A stretch of DNA of 64,000 nucleotides from Ehrlichia ruminantium str. Welgevonden (GCF_000026005.1 NC_005295.2:1452356-1516355), one strand, 5' to 3'; counted from the stretch's first letter, positions 11,258-21,961 are shown. Numbers and translations: made by a program. Notes: generated by a model not told the origin, from the sequence alone.

Positions 11258-11414
11258 ATATTAATCAAGTATTCCATTACTCATTTATTCATAATGACTC
11301 TAGAAAATCTCCTACATTACAAGCAAGATATATAGAAAAATATAAACACCCAGCTAAATTTTTTTCTTATTCACAATGAAAACCTTTAACTTATTTCAAA
11401 ATTAAAAACTATTA
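11258..11414. repeat. Dispersed direct repeat, copy 1
   Basis: This ~157 bp block recurs at 11516-11673, exactly 258 bp downstream. From 11285 onward the copies are nearly identical, differing by a few substitutions and one base in a T run; the first ~27 bp are more diverged. It lies in the gap between ftsY and icd and contains no gene. Confidence 0.85.
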
Positions 11415-11515
11415 AAGTATACTCCTACAATAATGTAGCACTAATCTCTTATCCATGAAAATTCTATCACCATTTTACAAACTTAAACACTTACACCAAT
11501 GCCACACAACACTAA

Positions 11516-11673
11516 ATATTAATCAAATATTCTTCAATTAACTTATTCATAATGACTCTAGAAAATCTCCTACATTACAAGCAAGATATATAGAAAAATA
11601 TCAACACCCAGCTAAATTTTTTTTCTTATTCACAATGAAAACTTTTAACTTATTTCAAAATTAAAAACTATTA
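11516..11673. repeat. Dispersed direct repeat, copy 2
   Basis: Second copy of the block at 11258-11414. The ~100 bp between the copies is unique as far as I can see. A 258 bp duplication followed by decay of part of it would explain the arrangement. Confidence 0.85.
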
Positions 11674-11742
11674 ATTCTTATATAATATAAAAACTACTCT
11701 TTCTACTAATATCCTATACAAACACTTTAGTATTTTATAGTA

Positions 11743-13194
11743 CTACGTAAAAAATCCAGGTTGATCATCATACAGATAGAGCTTTTCCATTTTCACTACA
11801 TTTATTTTCTTTTTATCTAATTCCAAAAGCAATTGATTCACATGGTCATTAGTGATTTCACTTTTACATTTCATATAAAATCTACAACATATTTGATCAA
11901 CATAAGAAAGATTTACAGTCGAAGATTCATCTGGCCAAATTTCCAATCCTTTACTATGAACTAATACAAGTTCTAACTGATCATGTTTTATATTTCGTAA
12001 ATCAACAATCAATTGATTAAGATTCAGATCTATAACATCACAACCAATAGTAACATCCACACCAACCAAAATTTTATCGGAATAAGATGGCTGATATACA
12101 TATGGCACACTTGTTGTACCACTTGTACTATTCATAATACTTAATACAGGTTTTTGTATGTGACAAGGAGATTGCCCAAAATTCTCAACCACAGCTTTAG
12201 CAAAATCCATAGTAGAAACTTTTTCTTTACTAATATTATCTTGGTAAATATCTGCTGTGTGAATTCCATCTTCTAAAGTTTTAAGAAATGCATTATGAAT
12301 TAATTCTGCTTCATTAAACTTCTTCAAATAAACTAGCATCTGTATTGCAGCACTCAATAAACCAGAAGGATTAGCTATATTTTTACCAGCTATATCTGGG
12401 GCTGATCCATGTACAGCCTCAAACATTGCATAATTGTCCCCTATATTGGCACTTCCTGCAAGACCAATCGATCCAGATAGTTCAGCAACTATATCAGAAA
12501 TTATATCACCATATAAATTAGTAGTTACTATAACATCAAAATTTTCTGGATTAGTAGCCACTCTTGCCATACCAATGTCAACAATATAATGATCAGATAT
12601 AATACTAGGATAACCCTCTGCAATTTTTGAAAAAGACTTATGAAATATGCCATCTGTCATCTTCATAATATTATCTTTTACCAAACATGTAACTTTTTTC
12701 CTATTATGAGTCATCGCATATTGAAAAGCATAATTACATATCCTTTCTGAACCTGATCTTGTTATTACTTTTAAACATTGATATGTATCACCAGTTAATC
12801 TATGTTCTATACCAGTATAAGTATCTTCCTCGTTTTCTCTAATTATTACTACATTCAAATTAGGATATTTTGTTTTTATTACAGGATGATAAGAAATACA
12901 TGGTCTAACATTTGCATATAGTCCCAACTTCTTTCTCAATGTAACATTTAAGCTTTTATGTCCTTGTCCCTGTGGGGTCATTGTAGGAGATTTTAGTAAT
13001 ACCTTAGTTCTATGGATAGAATCCCAAGAAGAAGGAGCAATACCACAAGACCATTCTTTTTTATATAAATTGTGCCCCAGCTCTATAGTCTCTATAACCA
13101 AACCTGATTTAGCTTCACTTAAGATTAAAAGTACAGCTTCCATAATTTCTGGACCAATACCATCTCCATAAGCAACTGTTACTGGAATTGACAT
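11743..13194 (-). CDS. icd: NADP-dependent isocitrate dehydrogenase, long form
   Basis: This enzyme oxidises isocitrate to 2-oxoglutarate in the TCA cycle, central to a bacterium that lives on amino acids. The N-terminal motif VAYGDGIGPEIM, the substrate segment KSPTMTPQGQGHKSLNVTLR, the metal-binding region NLYGDIISD and the cofactor segment HGSAPDIAGKNIANP are all intact. At 483 residues it is longer than the E. coli enzyme (about 416). The catalytic part ends near residue 340 and a C-terminal domain of ~140 residues follows. Rickettsial Icd proteins have the same long architecture. The function of the extra domain is not evident from sequence. Confidence 0.95.
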   Translation of the reverse strand: MSIPVTVAYGDGIGPEIMEAVLLILSEAKSGLVIETIELGHNLYKKEWSCGIAPSSWDSIHRTKVLLKSPTMTPQGQGHKSLNVTLRKKLGLYANVRPCISYHPVIKTKYPNLNVVIIRENEEDTYTGIEHRLTGDTYQCLKVITRSGSERICNYAFQYAMTHNRKKVTCLVKDNIMKMTDGIFHKSFSKIAEGYPSIISDHYIVDIGMARVATNPENFDVIVTTNLYGDIISDIVAELSGSIGLAGSANIGDNYAMFEAVHGSAPDIAGKNIANPSGLLSAAIQMLVYLKKFNEAELIHNAFLKTLEDGIHTADIYQDNISKEKVSTMDFAKAVVENFGQSPCHIQKPVLSIMNSTSGTTSVPYVYQPSYSDKILVGVDVTIGCDVIDLNLNQLIVDLRNIKHDQLELVLVHSKGLEIWPDESSTVNLSYVDQICCRFYMKCKSEITNDHVNQLLLELDKKKINVVKMEKLYLYDDQPGFFT

Positions 13195-13293
13195 TTTACT
13201 ACTTCCTCATTTATTACAAAGTCTTATACAATCAGACTAACAAATCACTATATAAATTAACATAACATTAAACACAACAAGAAATATAATAAT

Positions 13294-13560
13294 TTGGTAT
13301 ATAAAAACATAAAAATAGCAGTAGTAGATGCTACAGGAAATGTAGGGAGAGTTATTCTCAATGTTTTATTAGATAGTAAAATATTTTTCAACAGTAACGT
13401 TGTAGCATTAGCGTCAAAAAAATCTGTAGGAAAGAAACTAAGCTATGGAGACGCTATATTAGAAGCTCAAGACCTAGGAAGCTATGATTTTTATGGAATA
13501 GATATAGCAATTTTCTCAGCTGAATCTTCAATATCTCAACAATATGCAACAATAAATTAA
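13294..13560 (+). pseudogene. asd: N-terminal fragment of aspartate-semialdehyde dehydrogenase
   Basis: The 88-codon frame opens with TTG and reads through the nucleotide-binding start of Asd (KIAVVDATGNVGR, then NVVALASKKSVGKKLSYG and DIAIFSAESSISQQYA), then stops. A complete Asd has about 340 residues and its catalytic cysteine lies well beyond this point, so this piece cannot be an active enzyme. The usual glycine in the VGATGNVGR loop is aspartate here. Nothing resembling the rest of Asd follows in the 1.8 kb gap. It is most simply a partial duplicate of an intact asd elsewhere, or the relic of a lost gene; the window cannot decide. Confidence 0.85.
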
Positions 13561-15351
13561 TTCAACACAGTTATAAAAAATATACAATAATTTAACTGTC
13601 TTTTATTTACAAAAATTTACACACTTCCAAAAAAATTATCTAACATTACAATATAGTAAAAAATATTTTTATAATGTAGAAACTAATAATAACTGACTTA
13701 ATTTTCTCTAAATTTATCAAACTTTTATAACATTGTTTATATACAGTATAAAATTTTAGATTATACTTAAAATTAAGTAATCTTTATATAACAATCAATA
13801 TTAAAATAATAATTTTTACAACCTTTAGAACACTGCATCAACAAATTACAATAATATACCACAAATAAAACTTATGCTTATTACCCCTATATGTGTAATT
13901 TCAAAAGGTCCATAACGTAGAGTACAGATACACTGTTACTTACAATACTCATTATTTTATTATCTAAATTTTCAATATTTAATCCAACAATGCAATATTC
14001 AAACTTGATACTATATCATCCTAAGATTTTTCATTTATCCAAATCCAACAACAAGCAAATGTAGCACCATCAAACTATATTCACATCCATAAAAATAACT
14101 ACAACAATTATAGTATATATACAAATACTATAAGTTTCTATTCCTATTAACCACAGCAAGATGTTATCCAACAAATAATATGCAATGCCTTAATATACTT
14201 GATATTACAATATTGAATATATTCTGTAATTATCTGTTATAACTCTTTAAGTTTTTATATTGAAATTTATTAAAAAAATTTCCAAATAACATATGATAAT
14301 ATTTTGGAGTATTTTTGACCACCTATGTCATATCAATTTGTAAAATATACTCGCTGCAAGAAAAGAAGATAAGAAAAATAACTAATATCTTTACAATATA
14401 ATATATGCTAACTAGCTGTATATATCTTTGATCTTGCAATTTACAATAGCAACATTAACATTACAATTGAGAAAATTCAGAATAAACAATAAATAAAAAC
14501 GTTACACATTACTAATGTTATATAAACCATACAAAGTATTTCATGCAACACTATATAGATAAAACACACACCTGAAAAGTATCATAGGGAAGAAAATAGT
14601 ACCAGTAAAGACAATTCTTAGTAATACTATATTACTACATCACAGTTCAAAAAAAACAAGTTAATAAGTATAAATGACAGAAAAATTTAAAGATACATTA
14701 CTGATTACAAATCACTATGAATACTTTTATATAATACTTTAAATAATATCATGGGTCATATAAACAATAGCAGTAATACAATACTTTTACGATATAATGT
14801 AGAAAATCAAATATTACACATATAAATACAAAAACTTTAAACTAGGTTTAATTTATCAACAAATCACACCACACAACAGTAGCGAGTAAATATAATTTTC
14901 TAGTAACTCAATACTATAACATTACAGTCTAAATAACTAAACCTATCTTTTAAATAATGAAACATTAAAATTAGAATTTTAGTATAAAAATACTATTAAG
15001 AACTTATGCTACAAGTAATTATTCAGAGTATTTAAATACGAGTAACATCACATAAAATAAAACAACACATGTTAAAATCGTTTTCAATAATATAATTGCC
15101 ATATTATAGTCTTTAGAACTAAACGTGATGGTAGTTAATATATTTAGCCACAAATGTATTAACTAGAATTACAGCACATATAAAACAATATTAAATTATG
15201 TTAAATATAACATATATAAATACAATTTAATTACACATCAATAATACAAACAACTCCAACAAATACATTAATACACATAAAATACAATTGGAATAATATT
15301 ATGAAAGCATAAAAAGCAGTGTTATAATATAAACTTTTGAATATTTGTAGC
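13561..15351. other. Long non-coding gap asd fragment-recJ, about 1.8 kb
   Basis: This is the longest gene-free stretch of the window. I looked for the missing asd codons, tRNA-like folds and repeats and found none I could support. A 72-codon minus-strand frame at 15231-15449 overlaps the recJ start antisense and is not credible. Confidence 0.6.
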
Positions 15352-17109
15352 ATGTTAAACTGTAATCTAGAAAACTCGGAATATATCGGAGTAACAGGAG
15401 CATTATGGAAACCATACGATGTAAATCTGAGAGATATTTTAACAATCAAGCAAAAATTTTACCTTTCTGAAATTGTTGCAAGAATATTATCTGCAAGAAA
15501 AATTAATATAGAAGAAATTAGTAATTTTTTATATCCAACTCTAAAATCATCTCTACCTAATCCTTTTCACATGTTAGATATGGATAAAGCAGTATACAGA
15601 ATTTGTCATGCAATACATAATCGAGAAAACATAGTAATCTTTGGAGACTATGATGTAGATGGAGCAACATCATCTGCATTAATAAAACAATATCTATCAC
15701 AGATAGGAGTACCAACAACGATATATATTCCAGATCGTATATGTGAAGGATATGGACCAAATACACAGGCCTTACTAAAATTAAAAGAAATAGGAAATAG
15801 TCTATGTATAACCGTAGACTGCGGTACTATAGCACATGAACCAATATCCGCAGCAAAGTCAGTAAATCTTGATGTTATAGTTATAGATCATCATATAGGA
15901 ATTAATACTTTACCAGATGCAGTTGCAGTAATCAATCCTAATCGCTTAGACGAAACATCCCCCTACACATATCTAGCAGGAGTAGGCGTATCTTTTTTAA
16001 TGTTAGTAGCACTACATAAAACTTTAAAAGAGCAAGGATTTTTTAAAAATAATCAAGAACCAAATTTAATAAATTATTTAGATTTAGTAGCACTAGGAAC
16101 TGTATGTGATGTTATGCCTATTATAGGACTAAATAGGACTTTTGTAAAACAAGGTCTAAAGATTATGACAACAAGACAAAATCTAGGCCTTAAAACATTA
16201 TCTGATGTAATTGGATTAGAGGAAAAGCCAAATATTTATCAACTGGGATTTAATATAGGACCACATATAAATGCAGGAGGAAGAGTAGGTAATGCTAGCC
16301 TAGGAGCAAGATTATTATCAACCAACAATGAAGAAGAAGCATTAGAAATTTCAGAAAAACTGCAAAATTTCAATTTAGAAAGAAAAACATTAGAAAATCA
16401 AAGCTTCAATGAAGCAGTAGAACAAATAGAAGCTACTATAATATCAAGCAATATAATTATTGCTACAGGAAATTGGCATCCAGGAATAATAGGTATTGTT
16501 GCAGGAAGATTAAAAGATAAATTTTTCTTACCAAGTATAGTAATATCACTTGAAAATGGTATTGGTAAAGCAAGTGCTAGGTCAATTCCAGATGTAGATT
16601 TAGGCGCAGCTATTTTAGAAGCAAAAGCCCTCGGAATAATAATAGAAGGAGGAGGACATGCTATGGCTGCAGGATTTTCAATACAAGAAAATAAAATCAA
16701 AATATTACACGAGTTTCTATCACAAAAGTTCCATAATATCAATACACGAAAAGTATTTAAAGTAGACGGTATTGTCACTGCAGAAGCTATCAATTTAAAA
16801 TTATGGAAAGAATTACAATTTCTAGAACCATTTGGCATAGGTAATCCTGAACCAAGATTCATTCTCACAAATATCAGAATAAAAAATTCAGAAGTTATAG
16901 GAGAAAGTCATATCAGATGTTTAATTTACGATAACAAAACATTTATAAAAGGAATTTGTTTTAGATGTATCGGCACAGAATTGGGTACCACTTTACTAGA
17001 ATGTACTACTACCACATTACTAGGAAAAATAAGTATAAATTACTGGAGAGGTAATGAGAATATACAATTTATAATAGAAGATGCTTTACAGCATAACCAA
17101 ATAAGGTAA
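15352..17109 (+). CDS. recJ: Single-stranded-DNA-specific exonuclease RecJ
   Basis: RecJ degrades single-stranded DNA 5' to 3' in recombinational and mismatch repair. DHH-family motifs are clear: FGDYDVDGATSSAL at about residues 97-110 and VIDHHIG near 178-184. The DHHA1 region carries GKASARS and GGGHAMAAGFS at about residues 410-445, and an OB-like C-terminal domain follows. I prefer the ATG at 15352. A TTG at 15337 would add five residues; neither start has a clear ribosome binding site. About 585 residues is normal for RecJ. Confidence 0.95.
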   Translation: MLNCNLENSEYIGVTGALWKPYDVNLRDILTIKQKFYLSEIVARILSARKINIEEISNFLYPTLKSSLPNPFHMLDMDKAVYRICHAIHNRENIVIFGDYDVDGATSSALIKQYLSQIGVPTTIYIPDRICEGYGPNTQALLKLKEIGNSLCITVDCGTIAHEPISAAKSVNLDVIVIDHHIGINTLPDAVAVINPNRLDETSPYTYLAGVGVSFLMLVALHKTLKEQGFFKNNQEPNLINYLDLVALGTVCDVMPIIGLNRTFVKQGLKIMTTRQNLGLKTLSDVIGLEEKPNIYQLGFNIGPHINAGGRVGNASLGARLLSTNNEEEALEISEKLQNFNLERKTLENQSFNEAVEQIEATIISSNIIIATGNWHPGIIGIVAGRLKDKFFLPSIVISLENGIGKASARSIPDVDLGAAILEAKALGIIIEGGGHAMAAGFSIQENKIKILHEFLSQKFHNINTRKVFKVDGIVTAEAINLKLWKELQFLEPFGIGNPEPRFILTNIRIKNSEVIGESHIRCLIYDNKTFIKGICFRCIGTELGTTLLECTTTTLLGKISINYWRGNENIQFIIEDALQHNQIR

Positions 17110-17246
17110 AGTGATATTAATTATCATGATCTTCATTATCAAACACAAAAAGTTAGTAACAAGCATTCTACGCAGATATTCGAAAATATACTATTATAAC
17201 TAAGTATATAACAACTCAACTAAGCCCTAGTTCAAATACATTATTA
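17110..17246. other. Short spacer recJ-tandem repeat
   Basis: Nothing supported. Included only to delimit the repeat array that follows. Confidence 0.4.
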
Positions 17247-17681
17247 GTTTATATGACTAAAAAATAAATAATAAATTACTGAGAGTAGGATAAAAAACGG
17301 TAGATATACAAGCATCATTAATATAGGGAATAAAGTCTCACACATTAACTATGACATGATAAATTTTAAATATAATTCACACTACAAGATTAGTTATATG
17401 ACTAAAAAATAAATAATAAATTACTGAGAGTAGGATAAAAAACGGTAGATATACAAGCATCATTAATATAAGGAATAAAGTCTCACATATTAACTATGAC
17501 ATGATAAATTATTAAATATAATTCACACTACAAGATTAGTTATGTGACTAAAAAATAAATAATAAATTACTGAGAGTAGGATAAAAAACGGTAGATATAC
17601 AAGCATCATTAATATAAGGAATAAAGTCTCACACATTAACTATGACATGACAAATTATTAAATATAATTCACATTACAAGT
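17247..17681. repeat. Tandem repeat, three copies of about 145 bp
   Basis: The unit starts near 17251, 17396 and 17542, giving periods of 145 and 146 bp. Copies differ at only a few positions: a one- or two-base change near the start, a G/A change before GGAATAAAG, and an extra base near the A/T run. Each copy carries the element ACGGTAGATATACAAGC. No reading frame crosses the array. E. ruminantium genomes are known for long tandem repeats whose copy number differs between strains, and this array fits that class. Confidence 0.93.
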
Positions 17682-17705
17682 TGAATATCATTAAATTCAC
17701 AACAT

Positions 17706-17721
17706 AAAAAAGCCTATAATT
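17706..17721. terminator. Hairpin with T run in the minus direction
   Basis: AGCCTA and TAGGCT form a six-pair stem around the loop TAAT. On the minus strand it is followed by six T. No minus-strand gene reads into it, so its use as a terminator is uncertain. Confidence 0.35.
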
Positions 17722-17823
17722 AGGCTAAAGTTAACAAATATAGCTAATACATAAAAATCTTCAATTAGTATATAAAGCTAAAAGATTATTGATATAAATA
17801 CATTTAATACAATAAACATTACG

Positions 17824-17866
17824 GATAGAATGCACATTCTATCTAGTTTTACCATATAGATATGGT
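17824..17866. other. Two adjacent strong hairpins
   Basis: At 17824-17843 a 20-base perfect palindrome (nine-base arms GATAGAATG and CATTCTATC around CA) is followed by TAGTTTT. At 17851-17866 ACCATA and TATGGT pair around TAGA. They stand out against the A/T background and could be a terminator or part of a structured RNA upstream of cca. Confidence 0.4.
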
Positions 17867-18240
17867 AACATAATCTTTAGTTTATATATGTATAATAAAT
17901 ATATTATTTTAGAATAAATTAAAAATATACCTTCATAATTAAGTAGGTGAGATATTTAGATATAGCAAAGTATGCTATAAAAATTAACTTCTAATAGAAT
18001 ACCATGAAACCTATATTGGTATAATTATTTGCTATACCACAGTATATACAACATCAACAACATTTACTATATAATAAGCCACTACAGGAATTTTAATACA
18101 TTTATATCATAACTCGATAGTAATATTCTTTAATCAACTAAAAAATTTATAGAATTTTCACAAAACTAATACAATACTATAGAGTTATATAAATACTTGT
18201 CTTATTAACTACTTAAATAACCTAAATACTACAGTTAGAA

Positions 18241-19434
18241 ATGCTAAACAACTTCGCAAATAATAACGACATATTATTAATTACCAATGCAATAAAAAAA
18301 TATCAAGGAGACATTAGACTAGTAGGTGGATGCGTAAGAGATAATATTTTAAAAAGACAAACTGTAGATATAGATTTTGCAACAACTTTATTGCCGTATC
18401 AAATAATCGAGGCTCTCAATATAGCACATATCAAATCAATCCCAACTGGAATTAAACATGGAACAATAACAGCTATTGTAAACAACACAGCATATGAAAT
18501 TACTACATTAAGATCTGATATATATTGTGATGGAAGACATGCTGAAGTTAAATTTACAAATAATTGGCAACAAGATGCTTCTAGAAGAGACTTTACTTTC
18601 AATGCATTATACTGTGATGAAAAAGGAATTGTATATGATTACTTTTCAGGAATTCAAGATTTAAAGAACAAACAATTAAATTTTATAGGAGACCCAGAAA
18701 CTAGAATACAAGAAGATTACCTACGAATACTTAGAGCATTCAGGTTCCACGCTGCAATATGTAGTCAGGACAAATTGAGTGACATTATCATACAATCTTG
18801 CACAAAATACGCATCATGTATAAGTAAGTTATCCAGAGAACGCATTCGTGACGAATTTTTTAAACTCTTATCATGTATAAACTTAGTTAATACACTTAAA
18901 ATTATGCAAAAATGTAATGTATTACAAAAAATAATTCCCTTTGAAGTATTACCAAATGTAATATCATCCACTGTTATATCACATACTGAACCAATAGTAA
19001 AACTTGCAGCTTTACTAAGAACAAACAAAAATGAATTCTCAATAGACAAAATTAGAGATTCATTATACTTATCAAATTCTGATAAAAAACTACTTCTATC
19101 TTTAGTAAATAATAATTTAGAACTTCCATTATCAATAATGGATCAACAAAAATATATAAACAAACTTGGAAAAAAAATATATTGCTACCTTATCAAAATA
19201 AGACATGCAGAACTAACATTAAATAATCATGATTTAGTTCAATATATAGAATATGCTGACAAGTTTGTAATACCTGAATTTCCATTATCTGGAAAAGATT
19301 TCTTAGCAATTGGATATCAAGAAGGAAGACATCTAGGAGATGTTTTAAAAAAGCTTAGAAATTTATGGGAAGATAGTGCATATCAATTAACAAGACACCA
19401 ACTTTTAGAACATGGAAAAAAATTACTAGATTAG
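18241..19434 (+). CDS. cca: CCA tRNA nucleotidyltransferase
   Basis: This class II enzyme adds or repairs the CCA end of tRNAs without a template. The nucleotidyltransferase signature VGGCVRDNIL followed by DIDFAT (about residues 28-48) supplies the two catalytic aspartates. RRDFTFNALYCD (about 117-128) and EDYLRILRAFRFHA (about 160-173) are the conserved nucleotide-recognition and helical motifs. At 397 residues it is normal for the alphaproteobacterial form. A poly(A) polymerase of the same family is a formal alternative, less likely given the single copy and length. Confidence 0.93.
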   Translation: MLNNFANNNDILLITNAIKKYQGDIRLVGGCVRDNILKRQTVDIDFATTLLPYQIIEALNIAHIKSIPTGIKHGTITAIVNNTAYEITTLRSDIYCDGRHAEVKFTNNWQQDASRRDFTFNALYCDEKGIVYDYFSGIQDLKNKQLNFIGDPETRIQEDYLRILRAFRFHAAICSQDKLSDIIIQSCTKYASCISKLSRERIRDEFFKLLSCINLVNTLKIMQKCNVLQKIIPFEVLPNVISSTVISHTEPIVKLAALLRTNKNEFSIDKIRDSLYLSNSDKKLLLSLVNNNLELPLSIMDQQKYINKLGKKIYCYLIKIRHAELTLNNHDLVQYIEYADKFVIPEFPLSGKDFLAIGYQEGRHLGDVLKKLRNLWEDSAYQLTRHQLLEHGKKLLD

Positions 19435-19439
19435 ATAAT

Positions 19440-19458
19440 CATGTATTACATGTTTTTT
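19440..19458 (+). terminator. Probable cca terminator
   Basis: CATGT and ACATG pair around ATT and are followed directly by six T. It starts six bases after the cca stop codon. Confidence 0.45.
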
Positions 19459-20684
19459 ATCTTATATAGATGTAACCCAAACTATTCTGTTACTTTAGAA
19501 TATTTTTATATATAAAGTTTACAGCAAATATCACAGTGTACTATAAGTAGTTTAATAAGCTAGCACATTATAAAATTAAAAAATTGTCTTATATTTACGA
19601 ACTCACATAAACATATTATGTATTTATACTAACAACATAATATCTATATACATTTTTATGCTATTAAAATATAAAATTAAACCTCATAAATTTAAATTAA
19701 GTATCAGCAATTTTTACAACCACTCCATAACACATAATAAAAAATAATAATACAATAATCTATTCAATATGGGATTAACAAAAACCTCAAATAAGCATAT
19801 GTCAATAGATAGTACAATTGCTTATTAATGCATATGAATTTTTATAAAAAACTAATATAATCCCTTAACTTTACCATTATATAAATAACATGAATAATGG
19901 TACTTCCTACATTTTTAAAGATATCAGTATTATATAAAATAACCCTAGATTATCTAAAAAGGAAATTGATATTTACCTTTCTGACACTATTTTTATTAGA
20001 TCTTAACTCCACTTCTATAATAAAAAAAACACACCACCTCAAGGACAAGTTTTTATATTTTACAGATTAACTAACAGCTATTTTTTCTTATATTCCTAAA
20101 CAAATTCACACTTAAAATAATCACCTAGTACTTTCTTATGATGCTATTTCTGAAACAACTCCGTAATTTTTATTTTACATAAAAAAACACGTAATTACAA
20201 TAGTATATATTCTTTTTTTAAAGACTATTCATCTTACTCTTGAGTGTAAACATAGTATAGTTCTACGTAAATTTATATTTCAAGTTGAGTAATATTTATC
20301 ATACCAGTATTATTTTTAAGTGGTATTACTAGGTAAGAAAAAATACTTTACAGATTCTATACATCACTCCTAAACATTAACTTCTCATAACAATAATGAG
20401 CATTCCCATATATATCATGTCTAACATTTCATACATAAAACCTATATATTACTCTAACAAATATAGATTTTAATAACTAAACAATTTAGAATAAATACAA
20501 TCCAAAATGGATAAATAACACAATACTAGAGCAACATAATTCTATTTAATACAAAATGGAAATTACATAAAAAACTTAATTAGGATAATAGCATAATCAT
20601 ATACTACTAACTGCATTCCTAAAATACTAAGTGACATCAACCTAATATCCAATGAGATATAGATTAACAATTGTTAAATGTAAA
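19459..20684. other. Non-coding gap cca-ndk, about 1.2 kb
   Basis: No credible gene or RNA found. A 14-base palindrome TTAACAATTGTTAA at 20664-20677, just beyond the ndk stop, lacks a T run and is probably incidental. Confidence 0.55.
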
Positions 20685-21116
20685 TTAACACTCATATAAA
20701 GACAATAACTCATATTCACTAAAGAAAAACCTTATTTCCCTAATTGCATTTTCTAAACTATCTGAACCATGGACACAATTTGCATCTATATTTTCAGCAA
20801 AATCTCCTCTAATAGTTCCAGAATTTGCTTTTTTAGGATCAGTAGCACCCATAATTTCCCTATATAAGCTTATAGCATTCTCTCCCTCTAGAACCTGAAC
20901 CACTACTGGACCAGATATCATAAAATTAATTAAAGGTACAAAAAAAACTTGTGACTTATGTATTTCATAAAATTTTTCAGCTTGATAACGTGTTAGTAAG
21001 CACATTTTTTGTATAATTATTTTAAGTCCTGAATTTTCTATATATGAATTAACTTGACCAGCAATATTACGTTTTACAACATCTGGTTTCAGTATAGATA
21101 AAGTTCTTTCTAGCAC
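20685..21116 (-). CDS. ndk: Nucleoside diphosphate kinase
   Basis: Ndk balances nucleotide pools by moving the gamma phosphate between nucleoside di- and triphosphates through a phosphohistidine. The catalytic His116 lies in NCVHGSDS, and the nucleotide-binding segment [18 protein letters not shown] is intact. The N-terminal [13 protein letters not shown] is the family signature. The 143 residues match the usual size. It is divergent from the tr1 regulator, with 239 bp between their starts. Confidence 0.97.
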   Translation of the reverse strand: MLERTLSILKPDVVKRNIAGQVNSYIENSGLKIIIQKMCLLTRYQAEKFYEIHKSQVFFVPLINFMISGPVVVQVLEGENAISLYREIMGATDPKKANSGTIRGDFAENIDANCVHGSDSLENAIREIRFFFSEYELLSLYEC

Positions 21117-21258
21117 AAATAAATCTCCTCATAAAAACTAACTATTTAAAATAGTATAAAACATACATCAAGTTAAGTCAAAATCCCTAGAGAAGGTGAA
21201 TAATGATTCAGAATTTAATTATGTTATTTCTTACATAATTATAAATATAAATGTTATT

Positions 21259-21264
21259 TTGACA
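21259..21264 (+). promoter_or_regulatory. Possible -35 box of tr1
   Basis: A perfect TTGACA occurs about 90 bp upstream of the tr1 ATG in the divergent ndk-tr1 spacer. No good -10 box follows at the right distance, so only the -35 element is called. Confidence 0.25.
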
Positions 21265-21355
21265 TAATTAATAAGATTGATCCATTAAATAACTATTGCA
21301 TTCAGATTGTCTATGATTTATCTTACATAGTATTGCCTTATTATAGGAAAATGAT

Positions 21356-21961
21356 ATGTCTATACACGCAAAAAACAAAACAAATAAGCTAGACTATGCT
21401 AATGAAATAAAAGCACAGAGCCCTATATTCAATAGATCAGTCACAGAAGATACTCAAAATAATTTCAACAAAAACAACATAGAATCTATGTCTGGACAAA
21501 AAAGTACTACACCAAAATCTAGACCTCACCCTGTTGATGAATGTGTTGGAAAAGAAATAAAAAGACAACGCATAATGAGAGGCATGAGTCAAAATCAACT
21601 TGCAAATAAGTTAGGAATAACTTTCCAACAAGTACAAAAGTATGAAAAAGGAACAAATCGTATAGTTATCAGTAGGTTATACCAGCTTGCAAGTGTGCTT
21701 AATGTTGAAGTCAGAGATATAATGTTAAAATTGCAAGAAGATTTAAAAAATATTTCATGTGGTAATGACATCGTATCTACACCCAGCTTAAAGGATAATG
21801 AAGAAAAATTTGTTCCAGAATTTCATGACAGTAAAATAGATAGTAAAGAAGTGTTAATGATGGTTAGAGCCTATACATGTATTAAAAACGAAAAGGTACG
21901 TAATATAATTTACAATTTAGTCAAGGCATTATCTACAGACAATAAAACATCTGTCAGCTAA
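21356..21961 (+). CDS. tr1: XRE-family transcriptional regulator upstream of the map1 cluster
   Basis: The 201-residue protein has one Cro/C1-type helix-turn-helix at about residues 65-120: GKEIKRQRIMRGMSQNQLA, then LGITFQQVQKYEKGTNRI and SRLYQLASVLNV. The ~60 residues before it are polar and probably disordered, and the C-terminal ~75 residues are of unknown function. Such single-HTH regulators resemble the SinR/CtrA-era regulators of alphaproteobacteria. In Ehrlichia a regulator called tr1 borders the OMP-1/P28/MAP1 cluster at this position, and the symbol rests on that synteny. Control of the map1 genes is plausible but inferred. AGGAAA lies a few bases before the ATG. Confidence 0.88.
   Translation: MSIHAKNKTNKLDYANEIKAQSPIFNRSVTEDTQNNFNKNNIESMSGQKSTTPKSRPHPVDECVGKEIKRQRIMRGMSQNQLANKLGITFQQVQKYEKGTNRIVISRLYQLASVLNVEVRDIMLKLQEDLKNISCGNDIVSTPSLKDNEEKFVPEFHDSKIDSKEVLMMVRAYTCIKNEKVRNIIYNLVKALSTDNKTSVS

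Larger units (their letters stand above)
17682..18240. other. Gap upstream of cca
   Basis: About 560 bp without a gene. It contains the hairpins at 17706-17721 and 17824-17866, and a further inverted repeat TGGTATA...TATACCA near 18014-18038. Confidence 0.5.

Noticed and set aside
17247..17681. CRISPR array
   Set aside because: The units are contiguous ~145 bp tandem repeats without short direct repeats and unique spacers, and no cas genes are present.
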